Positions 8,659 to 17,751 of a stretch of 64,000 bases of DNA are shown here, piece by piece. The stretch spans positions 1 through 64,000 of the forward strand of contig NZ_NBOE01000003.1 of the NCBI RefSeq assembly GCF_002104515.1. Direction: 5' to 3'. The notes beneath the pieces are model-generated. The model saw nothing but the letters and a program-made list of their open reading frames with translations, was not told the origin of the DNA and did not search any database. The DNA comes from Colwellia polaris. GTDB taxonomy: Bacteria; Pseudomonadota; Gammaproteobacteria; Enterobacterales; Alteromonadaceae. Numbering within the stretch: the stretch's first letter is position 1; the number at the start of each line of letters is the position of its first letter. The position numbers and the translations under genes were made by a program.

Positions 8659-9732
8659 ATGACCAGACTTAAATTGCCGCTTTGGGCATTTTTAACATTG
8701 CTTATTAACCCTGTAGTTCATGCAGCAACGCAAACTCAGTTAAGTGCAATACCAGTGCCTGTTAGCAATAACGGTGTGGCACAAGTTAAAGTAAACAACA
8801 ATTGGTACTGGATTTCGTTTAGTGGTTTAGGGAACAACAAAGGCTATCAAGATGTACATAATCGTACTTTTGCTTTTGATGTTAGTAAAAACAAATGGTT
8901 GGAAAAATCACCGGTACCAATAGCAAAGCCTATTAACGGTTTAGTAGGACGTTTAGCGAGTGTAGCAACAGCTATTAATGAAACGGCTTATGTTTTTGGT
9001 GGCTACACGGTCGCTAAAGATCATAGTGAAGTTTCGGTGCCCGACGTTTATGCTTATCATGTATTAAGCGATAAATACCAAGCTTTAGCTCCTATGCCTG
9101 TACCTGTTGATGACAGTATTGCCCTGCCTTATAACAATCGATATATCTACTTAATTAGTGGTTGGCATAACGATGGTAATGTAAATTTAGTGCAGGTATA
9201 TGACATTAAAACCGATAAATGGCAACAGGCATCACCGTTTCCTGGCAAGGCGGTTTTTGGCCATGCTGGCGGCATTGTTGATAATACTATATTAGTTTGC
9301 GATGGCGTTAGAGTTGACGTACACCTTAATAAACGTCGAAGTTATGCAGCAGAAACAGCCTGCTATCGAGGTGAAATTGATAGCCAAACTCCTCATAAAA
9401 TTGCTTGGTTTAAGGTTGAACACCCAACAGGCGAGTCTCGTTATCGTATGGCCGCAAAAGGTATAGTTAATAATACCACCAACAAAGAAATAGTCTTTGT
9501 TGGTGGGAGTAACAACCCATATAACTACAATGGTATTGGCTATAACGGTATGCCTTCAGAGCCAAGCAATCAAATATGGCGTTACAACATTAAAACTGCA
9601 CAATGGCAAATAACCACCACGGATACTGCAACCATGGATCATAGAGCTTTGTTAGAATTAAATGGCGAGTTATTTACCCTAGGTGGTATGGGTAAAAAAC
9701 AACAAGTTCTTAATACGATTAATCGTTATTAA
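8659..9732 (+). CDS. Periplasmic Kelch-repeat beta-propeller protein
   Basis: A 357-residue protein with a signal peptide ending Val-His-Ala at about residue 22. At least five Kelch-type blades are visible through repeated patterns such as AYVFGGYT, YIYLISGWHN, EIVFVGGSNN and ELFTLGGMG, each followed by a Tyr/Trp-containing strand (DKWQQASPF, AQWQITTT). The fold is shared with N-acetylneuraminate epimerase NanM and with carbohydrate-binding propellers. No sialic-acid genes lie nearby, so epimerase function is not supported. The ribosome site AAGAAGAG lies upstream of the ATG. Confidence 0.78.
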   Translation: MTRLKLPLWAFLTLLINPVVHAATQTQLSAIPVPVSNNGVAQVKVNNNWYWISFSGLGNNKGYQDVHNRTFAFDVSKNKWLEKSPVPIAKPINGLVGRLASVATAINETAYVFGGYTVAKDHSEVSVPDVYAYHVLSDKYQALAPMPVPVDDSIALPYNNRYIYLISGWHNDGNVNLVQVYDIKTDKWQQASPFPGKAVFGHAGGIVDNTILVCDGVRVDVHLNKRRSYAAETACYRGEIDSQTPHKIAWFKVEHPTGESRYRMAAKGIVNNTTNKEIVFVGGSNNPYNYNGIGYNGMPSEPSNQIWRYNIKTAQWQITTTDTATMDHRALLELNGELFTLGGMGKKQQVLNTINRY

Positions 9733-9846
9733 CTAACCTTATCAATAATATTTACCTATTGGGCAATTAAAACCTTTTTCGTGTGAAATTGCCCTGATAG
9801 AATACACCTCATATTTATACTCGCTTACTAATGGAATTTTTTCTCA

Positions 9847-11556
9847 ATGCGTACAAGCCAATATTTACTTTCAACTTTGAAAGAAACCCCTGCTAGCGCT
9901 GAAGTTATCAGTCATCAATTAATGTTACGTGCAGGTTTAGTACGTAACGTCGCATCAGGTTTATATACTTGGTTGCCCACCGGCTTAAAAGTTTTACGCA
10001 AAGTTGAAAACATTGTTCGTGAAGAAATGGAACGTGCAGGTTCACTTGAAGTATTAATGCCAATGGTACAACCGGCAGACTTATGGGAAGAGTCTGGTCG
10101 TTGGGAAGATTACGGCCCAGAACTTCTGCGTATTAATGACCGCCACAATCGCTCGTTTGTTTTAGGACCAACGCACGAAGAAGTGATCACTAAACTTGTT
10201 GCGAACGAAATAAACAGCTACAAACAGCTACCGCTAAACGTATTTCAAATTCAAACTAAATTTCGTGATGAAATACGTCCTCGTTTCGGCGTTATGCGTG
10301 GTCGTGAATTTTTAATGAAAGATGCCTACTCGTTTCATTTAGATAGTGCGTGTTTAGACAAAACTTACCAAGCAATGTTTGACGCTTATTGTCGTATTTT
10401 CGACCGTTTAGGTTTAGATTACCGTCCGGTAATTGCTGATACTGGCTCTATCGGTGGCGAAGCGTCACATGAGTTTCACGTGTTAGCTGATTCAGGTGAA
10501 GACGACATCGCCTTTAGTGATGGCTCTGATTTTGCAGCAAACGTTGAAAAAGCTGAAGCTTTAGCACCAGCAGGCGATCGAGCTGCACCGACACAAACGA
10601 TGACAGAAGTTGCAACACCTAATGCCCGTACAATAGACGATGTTGCTAAATTATTATCGATTGATGCCACAACCACAGTTAAAACACTGTTAGTGCAAGG
10701 TACATCAACAAAAGAAAACGAAACGCCGATTGTTGCGCTAGTATTACGTGGCGACCACCAATTAAATGAAGTTAAAGCCGAGAACCTAGCACAGATTGCT
10801 TCACCATTAACTTTTGCGACCGACGAACAGCTTGTCGCTGCTGCAGGCTGCAATGCAGGCTCTATTGGCCCTGTAGGTTTAAACATCGAAGTTATTGTTG
10901 ATAGAAGTGCCGCGCACTTAGCTGATTTTGTGTGTGGCGCAAATAAAGACGACGTGCATTTAACCGGTGTAAACTGGGATCGTGATACCACAAGTTACAC
11001 TGTTGCCGATTTACGTAACGTTGTTGCTGGTGACCCTAGCCCGTGTGGACAAGGTAATATAGAAATAAAACGTGGTATTGAAGTTGGCCATATTTTCCAA
11101 CTTGGTGATAAATATGCACAAGCAATGAATTGTGGCGTATTAACTGAAGCAGGTAAAAACCAAATTTTAACCATGGGTTGTTACGGCATTGGTGTTTCAC
11201 GTATTGTGGCTGCAGCTATTGAGCAAAACCATGATAAATATGGTATTAAATGGCCTGCTGCGATTGCACCATATCAAGTAGCGGTTGTGCCAATGAACAT
11301 GGCAAAATCTGCACGGGTTAAAGAAACCGCAGAGGCGTTATACGAGCAGCTACAAAGCGCCGGCATTGAAGTTATATTTGACGATCGTAAAGAGCGCCCT
11401 GGTGTAATGTTTGCCGATCACGAATTAATAGGTACACCATTGTTACTTGTTATTGGTGAACGTAATTTAGACAACCAAGAAATTGAAGTGAAGAACCGTA
11501 TTACTGGTGAAAAGTCGATGTTAGCCATTGCCGATGTAATGTCGCTATTTGCTTAA
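9847..11556 (+). CDS. proS: Prolyl-tRNA synthetase
   Basis: A 569-residue bacterial-type class II synthetase that charges tRNA-Pro. The motif GPTHEE is at 107-112, motif 2 [10 protein letters not shown] at 139-148 with Arg-Glu-Phe just after, and motif 3 GIGVSR at 447-452. Between about 225 and 400 lies the YbaK-like insertion domain that clears mischarged Ala-tRNA-Pro. The C-terminal anticodon-binding domain is complete. Length matches E. coli ProS (572). The gene is monocistronic and is followed by a strong intrinsic terminator. Confidence 0.97.
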   Translation: MRTSQYLLSTLKETPASAEVISHQLMLRAGLVRNVASGLYTWLPTGLKVLRKVENIVREEMERAGSLEVLMPMVQPADLWEESGRWEDYGPELLRINDRHNRSFVLGPTHEEVITKLVANEINSYKQLPLNVFQIQTKFRDEIRPRFGVMRGREFLMKDAYSFHLDSACLDKTYQAMFDAYCRIFDRLGLDYRPVIADTGSIGGEASHEFHVLADSGEDDIAFSDGSDFAANVEKAEALAPAGDRAAPTQTMTEVATPNARTIDDVAKLLSIDATTTVKTLLVQGTSTKENETPIVALVLRGDHQLNEVKAENLAQIASPLTFATDEQLVAAAGCNAGSIGPVGLNIEVIVDRSAAHLADFVCGANKDDVHLTGVNWDRDTTSYTVADLRNVVAGDPSPCGQGNIEIKRGIEVGHIFQLGDKYAQAMNCGVLTEAGKNQILTMGCYGIGVSRIVAAAIEQNHDKYGIKWPAAIAPYQVAVVPMNMAKSARVKETAEALYEQLQSAGIEVIFDDRKERPGVMFADHELIGTPLLLVIGERNLDNQEIEVKNRITGEKSMLAIADVMSLFA

Positions 11557-11591
11557 TATTTATTTTTACGCACTTTTGTAAATAAAGAAAG

Positions 11592-11625
11592 AAAACGGCT
11601 TTGCATAACTTGCAAGGCCGTTTTT
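11592..11625 (+). terminator. Intrinsic terminator of proS
   Basis: A 14-bp stem (AAAACGGCTTTGCA with TGCAAGGCCGTTTT, one G-U pair), a 5-base loop TAACT and a run of five T. It begins about 35 bp after the proS stop. Confidence 0.93.
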
Positions 11626-11699
11626 ATTTAGGTATTAACTGATACTTAAGTAAGTTTACCCAATCTCTGCACAACTCGATACAACTCGATACAACTCTG

Positions 11700-12287
11700 C
11701 TAGCAATCACATTTATCCCAATAAATCACGCGGTCAAACAATTTTGCCATATTTATCGATAATGCTTTAAACGTGGTTATCGGCTTAGCATCGGATTGGA
11801 AACACTGCCAAATAAATTGATGACAATTGTTATTAAACAAATGATAATTAATTACCTGATAAATTTGTTCAATTGCTTTTTGTGCGGCTAATTCACTCAC
11901 CAAAGGCCTACCTAATGAATCACAGGCAATAAAAATTCCATCTCCGGAGCGTGTTTGAGTAAACCTTTGCACAGATACTGCTTTAATTAAACCATTACCA
12001 TCAACTTCAACAATAGTATTGTCACCAATCCAAATTCCACTGTGCTCTAAAACCCCACCAATACCACAACAAACAATCGCCCCAACCTCAGGTTTAACAA
12101 GTTGTTCAGTGTAAAACATATCAGTAGGATAGATAGCAATTGGCGACTCATGTCTTTCAAGATCAGCAAGAGTTTTCGCTCGAAAGTTATTAGCACGATA
12201 ACCTTGTTGACGTTTTCTATCATCAGCCAATGTTTTTACGGCTAAAGCAGAAGCGGCAGCACCTAGCCACAATAAAGGTAAAGGCAT
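11700..12287 (-). CDS. LRAT/NlpC-P60-like papain-fold protein
   Basis: A 195-residue protein with an N-terminal hydrophobic stretch (about 3-17) that may anchor it in the membrane. The core resembles the LRAT subfamily of permuted papain-like enzymes: His82 in LEHSGIWIGD, followed by a strand with VEVDGNG, and Cys155-His156 in NNNCHQF, which matches the NCEHF nucleophile motif. Family members act as acyltransferases or amidases on lipids or peptides; the substrate here is unknown. It is a single gene, convergent with proS. Confidence 0.7.
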   Translation of the reverse strand: MPLPLLWLGAAASALAVKTLADDRKRQQGYRANNFRAKTLADLERHESPIAIYPTDMFYTEQLVKPEVGAIVCCGIGGVLEHSGIWIGDNTIVEVDGNGLIKAVSVQRFTQTRSGDGIFIACDSLGRPLVSELAAQKAIEQIYQVINYHLFNNNCHQFIWQCFQSDAKPITTFKALSINMAKLFDRVIYWDKCDC

Positions 12288-12558
12288 TATTAGTCTCCTC
12301 GTTAGTGTAAATTTTCCTGAATGTATGCCCGAAAAATTCCTCTTAATAACAAGATGGCGTAATTATTCACTATTTACTATAAAAAAGTTGCAAGTAACTG
12401 TTTCAAAATTGGCTAATATTCGCAACAATGGGATTAAGAACATTAATTTAAATAACGTACATTCAATGACTATCAGTTTTGCTTTAGCTTCATTTTCTGT
12501 TTCATATTAACGAGCACGGTAACGTTAATTCACTTTTATCATTTATAAGACCGCCATT

Positions 12559-13773
12559 ATGAAAATTATCAATAAATCTTCAAAATTAAAAAACGTATGC
12601 TACGAAATTCGTGGACAAATAGCTGCTGAGGCCAAACGTTTAGAAGATGAAGGTCATAAAATTTTAAAACTCAACATTGGTAACCCTGCCCCATTCGGTT
12701 TTGAAGCTCCCGATGATATTTTAAAAGATGTTATTCGCAACTTACCCACGGCCCAAGGGTATTGTGAATCAAAAGGTATATACCCTGCACGTGTAGCTGT
12801 AATGCAGTATTTTCAACAAAATGGCATTTTAGATGTTAGTGTTGACGATATTTATATTGGTAATGGTGTTAGCGAACTTATTGTTATGGCCATGCAAGGC
12901 TTGTTGAACGACGAAGATGAAGTGTTAATTCCAGCACCTGACTACCCCTTATGGACAGCAGCAGTTGCGCTTTCAGGTGGTGAGCCAATACATTATCATT
13001 GTGACGATGAAAACCACTGGTTTCCTGACTTAGCAGATATGGCGAATAAAATAACACCTAAAACCAAAGCCATAGTGTTAATAAACCCAAATAACCCCAC
13101 TGGCGCAGTTTACAGTGAAGAAATTCTTCAAGGTATTATCTCGCTTGCGCGTGAACATAATTTGATCATATTCAGTGACGAGATTTACGATAAAATTCTT
13201 TATGATCAAGCTAAGCATATTCCAACGGCAAGCCTAGCAAATGACGTACTCATTATTACTATGGGTGGATTATCTAAAAACTATCGCATAGCAGGATTCC
13301 GCGCTGGTTGGATGGTTGTTTCTGGTCCTAAATCTCATGCCGAAGATTATTTAGAAGGTTTAAATATACTTGCTTCAATGCGCTTATGTGCCAATGTGCC
13401 CTGTCAACATGCTATTCAAACAGCACTGGGTGGCTACCAAAGTATTAACGAACTCATTCATGGCGATGGTCGTTTACTCAAGCAACGTAACTTAGCACAC
13501 AAAATGATAAATGAGATTGACGGTCTTTCTTGCCACCCTGCAATGGGCGCTTTGTATTTATTCATTAAAGTGGATCAAGAAAAGTTCAACATCAGCAATG
13601 ATGAAAAAATGATATTAGATTTACTCAAGCAAGAAAAAATATTGCTCGTACATGGCAGTGCTTTTAATATTCAACAAAAAAATTACTTTCGTTTAGTGTT
13701 TTTACCGCATGTATATGAATTAAAACAAGCAATGGAAAGGTTAGCTAACTTTTTTAGCACTTACCGCCAATAA
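12559..13773 (+). CDS. alaA: Alanine-synthesising transaminase AlaA
   Basis: A 404-residue fold-type I, PLP-dependent aminotransferase, very close in motif content to E. coli AlaA (YfbQ), which makes alanine from pyruvate with glutamate. NPNNPTG at 176-182, SDEIYD at 206-211, the Schiff-base Lys240 in GGLSKNYR and the carboxylate-binding Arg248 in FRAGW are all present. Length is the same as E. coli. It is followed 39 bp later by yfbR, the same order as in E. coli. Confidence 0.92.
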   Translation: MKIINKSSKLKNVCYEIRGQIAAEAKRLEDEGHKILKLNIGNPAPFGFEAPDDILKDVIRNLPTAQGYCESKGIYPARVAVMQYFQQNGILDVSVDDIYIGNGVSELIVMAMQGLLNDEDEVLIPAPDYPLWTAAVALSGGEPIHYHCDDENHWFPDLADMANKITPKTKAIVLINPNNPTGAVYSEEILQGIISLAREHNLIIFSDEIYDKILYDQAKHIPTASLANDVLIITMGGLSKNYRIAGFRAGWMVVSGPKSHAEDYLEGLNILASMRLCANVPCQHAIQTALGGYQSINELIHGDGRLLKQRNLAHKMINEIDGLSCHPAMGALYLFIKVDQEKFNISNDEKMILDLLKQEKILLVHGSAFNIQQKNYFRLVFLPHVYELKQAMERLANFFSTYRQ

Positions 13774-13812
13774 TTTTTAATACTTATTTATAGTTTTACT
13801 TAAGGTTTTAAT

Positions 13813-14418
13813 ATGCAAAGTACTTTTCTCGCTTGGATGTTTAGAATGCCACTTATCAAACGCTGGGCATTAATGTTTTGCGTTAAACCAGAGAATGTTG
13901 CAGAACACTCTCATCAGGTAGCGATTGTTGCGCATTTATTAGCGGTAATTAAAAATGAAAAATTTTCAGGAAACATAAATGCCGATAAAGTTGCTACCGT
14001 TGCACTTTATCATGAAGCTAGTGAAACAAGGTTTGGTGACATTGTAAGTCCAACCAAATATGCAAACCCAGAGATCGCACGTGAGTTTAAAAAAATAGAA
14101 TATATTGCGGAAAAACAATGCCTTGAGTCTTTACCTGAAGAGTTTCAAGCTGTTTTTTCAGATATTATTGTGCAAGATAATGTAGACGAACAATACAAAA
14201 AAATTGTTAAAGCCGCCGACATTTTAGTAGCGTATATTAAAGCACTTGATGAATTGAACCACCAAAACCATGAGTTTGATCACGTAAAAGAACGTTTAGA
14301 ATTAAAGTTAACCAGCCTAAAGCAACAAATGCCTGAAGTTGAATATTTTTTGTCGGTTTTCCTTAAATCTTGCTCTACAACAGTAGATAAGCTTACCGAA
14401 GTGCAAATTAAAAAATAG
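13813..14418 (+). CDS. yfbR: YfbR-type HD-domain 5'-deoxynucleotidase
   Basis: A 201-residue HD-superfamily phosphohydrolase acting on deoxyribonucleoside 5'-monophosphates. His32 and His34 lie in AEHSHQVA, and the second metal motif is His67-Glu68 in YHEASE rather than His-Asp. GDIVSPTKY at 75-83 matches the GDLPTPVKY loop, and Asp216-type ligands are replaced by the AADILVAY segment near residue 138. The Asp-to-Glu change at the HD dyad keeps a carboxylate ligand. It is likely co-transcribed with alaA. Confidence 0.87.
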   Translation: MQSTFLAWMFRMPLIKRWALMFCVKPENVAEHSHQVAIVAHLLAVIKNEKFSGNINADKVATVALYHEASETRFGDIVSPTKYANPEIAREFKKIEYIAEKQCLESLPEEFQAVFSDIIVQDNVDEQYKKIVKAADILVAYIKALDELNHQNHEFDHVKERLELKLTSLKQQMPEVEYFLSVFLKSCSTTVDKLTEVQIKK

Positions 14419-14490
14419 TAGCAACGTGCTCCTAGTTAAACATTCATACGCTTATTAAAAATAATTAAATGAGAAAAACCATAAAATATT

Positions 14491-15102
14491 ATGATAAAAA
14501 AACATCTAGGCTTTTTGATTAACCTTGTCGCTATAGCGTTATTTATTCCGGGTATATTTTTACCTATGTTTTCGCTAAATATGGCAATGACAGCAAACGT
14601 TAGTGGCGCAAAAGTTACCAATACATTAATTGATAAAAACTTATCTTTATTACAGACAGTACAAGAGCTTTGGCAAGATGAACGCTTATTAGTTGCCGCA
14701 TTAATTTTTGCTTTTTCAATTTGTATTCCAGTGTTCAAGTTTATATTGCTTACCCTAGCTTACATAAAAAAGCATACCAGGCTTGAAGTTATGGTTTATA
14801 GCATTATTAGCAAAATTGGTAAGTGGTCGATGGCTGATGTTTTTGTAGTCGCTATTTTCCTTGCTGTGTTATCTACAAATCATGCGGAAACCGCGACACA
14901 ACAACAAATGGCAATTTTTGGTTTCAAGTTAGACTTTATTATTAGTAGCGAAACTTTGTCTGCTTTGGGGCCAGGCTTTTATTACTTTACTAGCTATTGT
15001 TTATTGTCTTTATTAGGCACAGCAATAAGTAGTAGTAGCATTGGTACAAAAGTTTTAGCGACAACAAAATCTTCAGCTGTAATTAAAGCTATTGACGAGT
15101 AA
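14491..15102 (+). CDS. PqiA-domain inner-membrane protein
   Basis: A 203-residue protein with four predicted membrane helices (about 8-28, 66-92, 115-130 and 158-182). It carries the PqiA signature KIGKWSMADVFVVAIFLAVLS, with the conserved Trp-Ser-Met-Ala/Leu-Asp-Val-Phe. PqiA/LetA proteins work with MCE proteins in lipid traffic across the periplasm. Only one PqiA domain is present, about half of E. coli PqiA, and no MCE (pqiB-like) gene is adjacent. Confidence 0.82.
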   Translation: MIKKHLGFLINLVAIALFIPGIFLPMFSLNMAMTANVSGAKVTNTLIDKNLSLLQTVQELWQDERLLVAALIFAFSICIPVFKFILLTLAYIKKHTRLEVMVYSIISKIGKWSMADVFVVAIFLAVLSTNHAETATQQQMAIFGFKLDFIISSETLSALGPGFYYFTSYCLLSLLGTAISSSSIGTKVLATTKSSAVIKAIDE

Positions 15103-15119
15103 TAATTAAACTAACCCAC

Positions 15120-15263
15120 CTATTCTAAATAACACTGACTAAAATTAGGCCATGTGGCTCGCGGTGCTAAAGCGCAATAATTTTTTGCTGGTGACGAAAA
15201 ATACTGATGCAGCTTTTGGGTCTTCAGGCCGTTAATTTTTAATAATGTAAAAGTCGTCTCCAC
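15120..15263 (-). other. Possible displaced C-terminal frame of the Rieske gene
   Basis: Starting at a GTG inside the Rieske gene and in another frame, 47 codons run to a stop at 15120-15122. The product contains LHQYFSSPAKNYCALAPRA and reads like real protein, with Pro, Trp and Cys rather than shadow-ORF composition. It could be a tail lost from the Rieske protein by a frameshift, or chance. There is no start signal of its own. Confidence 0.25.
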
Positions 15264-15603
15264 GTTTCACAGTTAAGTAAGCACGATTGTACTCGCTGAA
15301 TATACATATAGGGCGACGGTGCAAAGAGCAATATACATTGCCGTCTGGTTTGAGTTCATCCAGGCTTATATCAGCACCTTGATGTGGGCACTTTGCTGAA
15401 ATAGTACGATACTCTATTTCACCATTGGCTAGCAGCTGCCGATAGATAACAACAGGCTTTTCTGTGCTTGAATATGGTAACTTCGCCATCGCAAATAGAA
15501 CATCTTCACGCTGAGTTGTCTTAAGATCTGCAAGCTTAATTTCATCTGCTACCTGGCCGCCTGCGGGGTAGTACTTATCTAATGTTAGCAAAATTATTTC
15601 CAA
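15232..15603 (-). CDS. Small Rieske [2Fe-2S] protein
   Basis: A 123-residue protein with the complete Rieske ligand set: Cys72-Pro-His74 and Cys92-Ser-Leu-His95, with 17 residues between. It resembles the ferredoxin component of aromatic dioxygenases or NirD-like proteins but stands alone, so its redox partner is unknown. The only upstream start is TTG at 15603 with a weak ribosome site. An open frame shifted relative to this gene continues for about 110 bases past its stop (see 15120-15263), so the C-terminus may be frameshifted. Confidence 0.72.
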   Translation of the reverse strand: MEIILLTLDKYYPAGGQVADEIKLADLKTTQREDVLFAMAKLPYSSTEKPVVIYRQLLANGEIEYRTISAKCPHQGADISLDELKPDGNVYCSLHRRPICIFSEYNRAYLTVKRGDDFYIIKN

Positions 15604-15926
15604 ATATTCTTTAGTACAACAAGCTTATATTTTGTCATGTTTATTATCTTATTCAAGTATGATCAATGGTTATGAAGAGCGTCAATATTGCAGGCTAACG
15701 GCTTGTAAATTATTTTATACTGGCAATAAATAGCAGTTATTCCATAAAATAATGAATAAACTGGCCACTCTTAGCTATTAATCTCAGCTACTAATCACAG
15801 CGAAAAATTACAAACACTCAGTTATTTCTGCTAAATGGTTAAAATTTAATACTCTTGAAATTGTCTTAAGCAATAAGTAATACTACCTTTAAATAATAAG
15901 TAACAATTTCACTAGGTAGCTTTACG
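15604..15926. other. Intergenic region between divergent genes
   Basis: About 320 AT-rich bases between the Rieske gene (leftward) and the solute-binding-like gene (rightward). I see no repeat, RNA gene or convincing promoter here. Confidence 0.5.
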
Positions 15927-16688
15927 TTGAAACAACATTATTATATTTCATCCTTTATTTTTTTATCGCTTACTATGATACATACCATGTCACTTGCTAG
16001 CGATAAAAGCATTAACTTCAGTGTGCCGCCATTCTCACCTTTTAATGGCTTTGATGAACAGCCAAAATGTAAAGGTGTTGGGGTGCTAGCTATTGAGAAA
16101 GTAATTATAAATCTTGAAGAAGATTTCACATTAGCTCTACTCCCATACGCTAGAATTTTAAATTCACTGAAAACAGGTCAGCTTGATCTAGCAATATTAT
16201 TTAAAAATAATACCGTTGCTGAAAACATTGAATACATTGGCCCACTTTCTATGGCAAAGGTTTTGGTTATTACTCAATCTGGTACCACAGTGAAACATTA
16301 TAAAGATTTATATCAGCTCGACAGTATTGGGGTTATCAGAAGTGCACAATTTAATAATAGATTTGATCAAGACGAGTTGTTAAAAAAAGTTAACGTAAAT
16401 AGTTATAGCCAGGCGGTTAAGTTGCTAAAATTAAAGCGCATAAACGCTGTAATTGGCTCTAAAATTGGACTTGAGTATGCTTTATACCATGAAAATATGA
16501 GCAATGAATTAATAGCTGATGCTTTTTACCTTGGGGACAAAGAGCTAGGATTACACCTTTCAAAAAAGTCTGCTTTAATCAGTAACCTTCCGCTGATAAA
16601 AAACGCAGTAAAAAGTGCTTATCAAGCTAATCTTACTGAACAACTTTATAGGCAACAAATGAATGAGTGTTATTCAAAAATATATTAG
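15927..16688 (+). CDS. Periplasmic solute-binding-like protein (SBP family 3 type)
   Basis: A 253-residue protein with a signal peptide ending Ser-Leu-Ala near residue 24. The start is TTG at 15927, supported by AGGTAG seven bases upstream. The layout follows periplasmic amino-acid-binding-like proteins: an early PPFSPFNGF segment, YARILNSLKTGQLDLAI near residue 75, and ALYHENMSNEL late in the chain. Many such orphan proteins in marine gammaproteobacteria are not tied to an ABC transporter, and none is present here. Its stop codon overlaps the stop of the convergent CDF gene. Confidence 0.68.
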   Translation: MKQHYYISSFIFLSLTMIHTMSLASDKSINFSVPPFSPFNGFDEQPKCKGVGVLAIEKVIINLEEDFTLALLPYARILNSLKTGQLDLAILFKNNTVAENIEYIGPLSMAKVLVITQSGTTVKHYKDLYQLDSIGVIRSAQFNNRFDQDELLKKVNVNSYSQAVKLLKLKRINAVIGSKIGLEYALYHENMSNELIADAFYLGDKELGLHLSKKSALISNLPLIKNAVKSAYQANLTEQLYRQQMNECYSKIY

Positions 16689-17590
16689 TGTGTATTTTGC
16701 CCATGATGCTGGCAACCTGCGGTTTCAATTTGCAATACACTGGTTGTAATATCGAACTGCTCTTTTAAAACACGTTCAACTTGAAAACGGCAAATTTCGT
16801 CATGTTTCTCTAGTGTACATTGATGTTTTAACACAATATGTGCACCAACAACCACTTCACCATTATCACTTTTTACAATTAAGTTATGCACATTGTCGAT
16901 ATGGTCTACTTGCTGTAAAGCTGTTTCAATTTTTTTCAATGCGGGTAAGCGCACACGGTTGAAAAACAGTCCTTTAATACATTTATAAAGCAACTTAGAG
17001 CCGGTAAATAGTACAAATATAGAAATAAGTACGCTAGATAAAGAGTCAACAACCGTCCAACCAGTAGCATAAATAATAATACTGGTGGCAAAAGTCACTA
17101 TAGTTGACAGTAAATCAAAAAAAGTATGTAAAAAAACAGCATATACGTTCACGCTATCTTTGCGGCCTTTATATAAAATATAGGCCGATGCACCATGGAA
17201 CAAGAAGCCTAACGATGCAACCGACGACATAACAAAAGTATTTATTTCATGTTCATCATGATGCTCATGACCAAATATTCTGTCAGCACCTTGCAGTAAA
17301 ATCCAACAGCTGATCAAGATATATAACGTGCCGTTAATTAAGCCACCTGATAGCTCTAATCGCTGATAACCATCACTAAATGTTCGGCCAAACTTAATCG
17401 CTAAAGTTGAAGCTATTAGCGCAATAAACAAAGAACTATTATGCACAAACAAATGCCCTGCGTCGGCATATACCGCTAGTGAATTTGCATAGAAAGCACC
17501 GACCAACTGTAACAGCATAAATACACTGGTAATAGCCAGTGCAATAAGTAAACGCCGCTGCGATGCTTTATGGGTAGTAATAGTTGTCAT
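16685..17590 (-). CDS. Cation diffusion facilitator (CzcD/ZitB-like) metal exporter
   Basis: A 301-residue, six-helix CDF protein that would export divalent metal in exchange for protons, with a cytoplasmic C-terminal domain. The helix-5 half of the transport site is normal (His155-X3-Asp159). The helix-2 half reads DAGHLFVH, so the usual His-X3-Asp is His46-X3-His50. A short His-rich loop (GHEHHDEHE, about 107-115) and a His-rich tail (CQHHGQNTH) should bind metal. Its upstream region carries two copies of a palindromic motif (17697-17734), which could be the operator of a metal regulator. Confidence 0.88.
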   Translation of the reverse strand: MTTITTHKASQRRLLIALAITSVFMLLQLVGAFYANSLAVYADAGHLFVHNSSLFIALIASTLAIKFGRTFSDGYQRLELSGGLINGTLYILISCWILLQGADRIFGHEHHDEHEINTFVMSSVASLGFLFHGASAYILYKGRKDSVNVYAVFLHTFFDLLSTIVTFATSIIIYATGWTVVDSLSSVLISIFVLFTGSKLLYKCIKGLFFNRVRLPALKKIETALQQVDHIDNVHNLIVKSDNGEVVVGAHIVLKHQCTLEKHDEICRFQVERVLKEQFDITTSVLQIETAGCQHHGQNTH

Positions 17591-17696
17591 GCGAAAAAGT
17601 TAATACTCTCATTATGGAGATTAATTGAAATTACTGCGTAATATGTCGTCGAAAAGCGCAGCTGATGTAGTCTTATTTGTTCAAAATAAATAATCA

Positions 17697-17738
17697 GTAC
17701 AATTGTACATTAAAAACATAAACTACAATTGTACATTA
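17697..17738. promoter_or_regulatory. Duplicated palindromic operator candidate upstream of the CDF gene
   Basis: The perfect palindrome GTACAATTGTAC is at 17697-17708. A second copy with one change, CTACAATTGTAC, is at 17723-17734. The shared 15-mer TACAATTGTACATTA repeats at 17698-17712 and 17724-17738, exactly 26 bp apart. Two copies of a dyad in the only upstream region of the exporter gene suggest a dimeric repressor or activator. I do not recognise the regulator. Confidence 0.55.
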
Positions 17739-17751
17739 CAGAACATTTTAA

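Noticed and set aside
8659-9732. N-acetylneuraminate epimerase (nanM)
   Set aside because: Only the Kelch fold is shared. No sialic-acid transport or catabolic genes are nearby, so the specific name is not justified.
10476-10991. A 171-codon frame antisense to proS
   Set aside because: It lies wholly inside the conserved editing domain of ProS on the other strand and has shadow composition.
12325-12510. A 61-codon frame between the LRAT-like gene and alaA
   Set aside because: No ribosome site, no recognisable domain, and composition like the AT-rich spacer.
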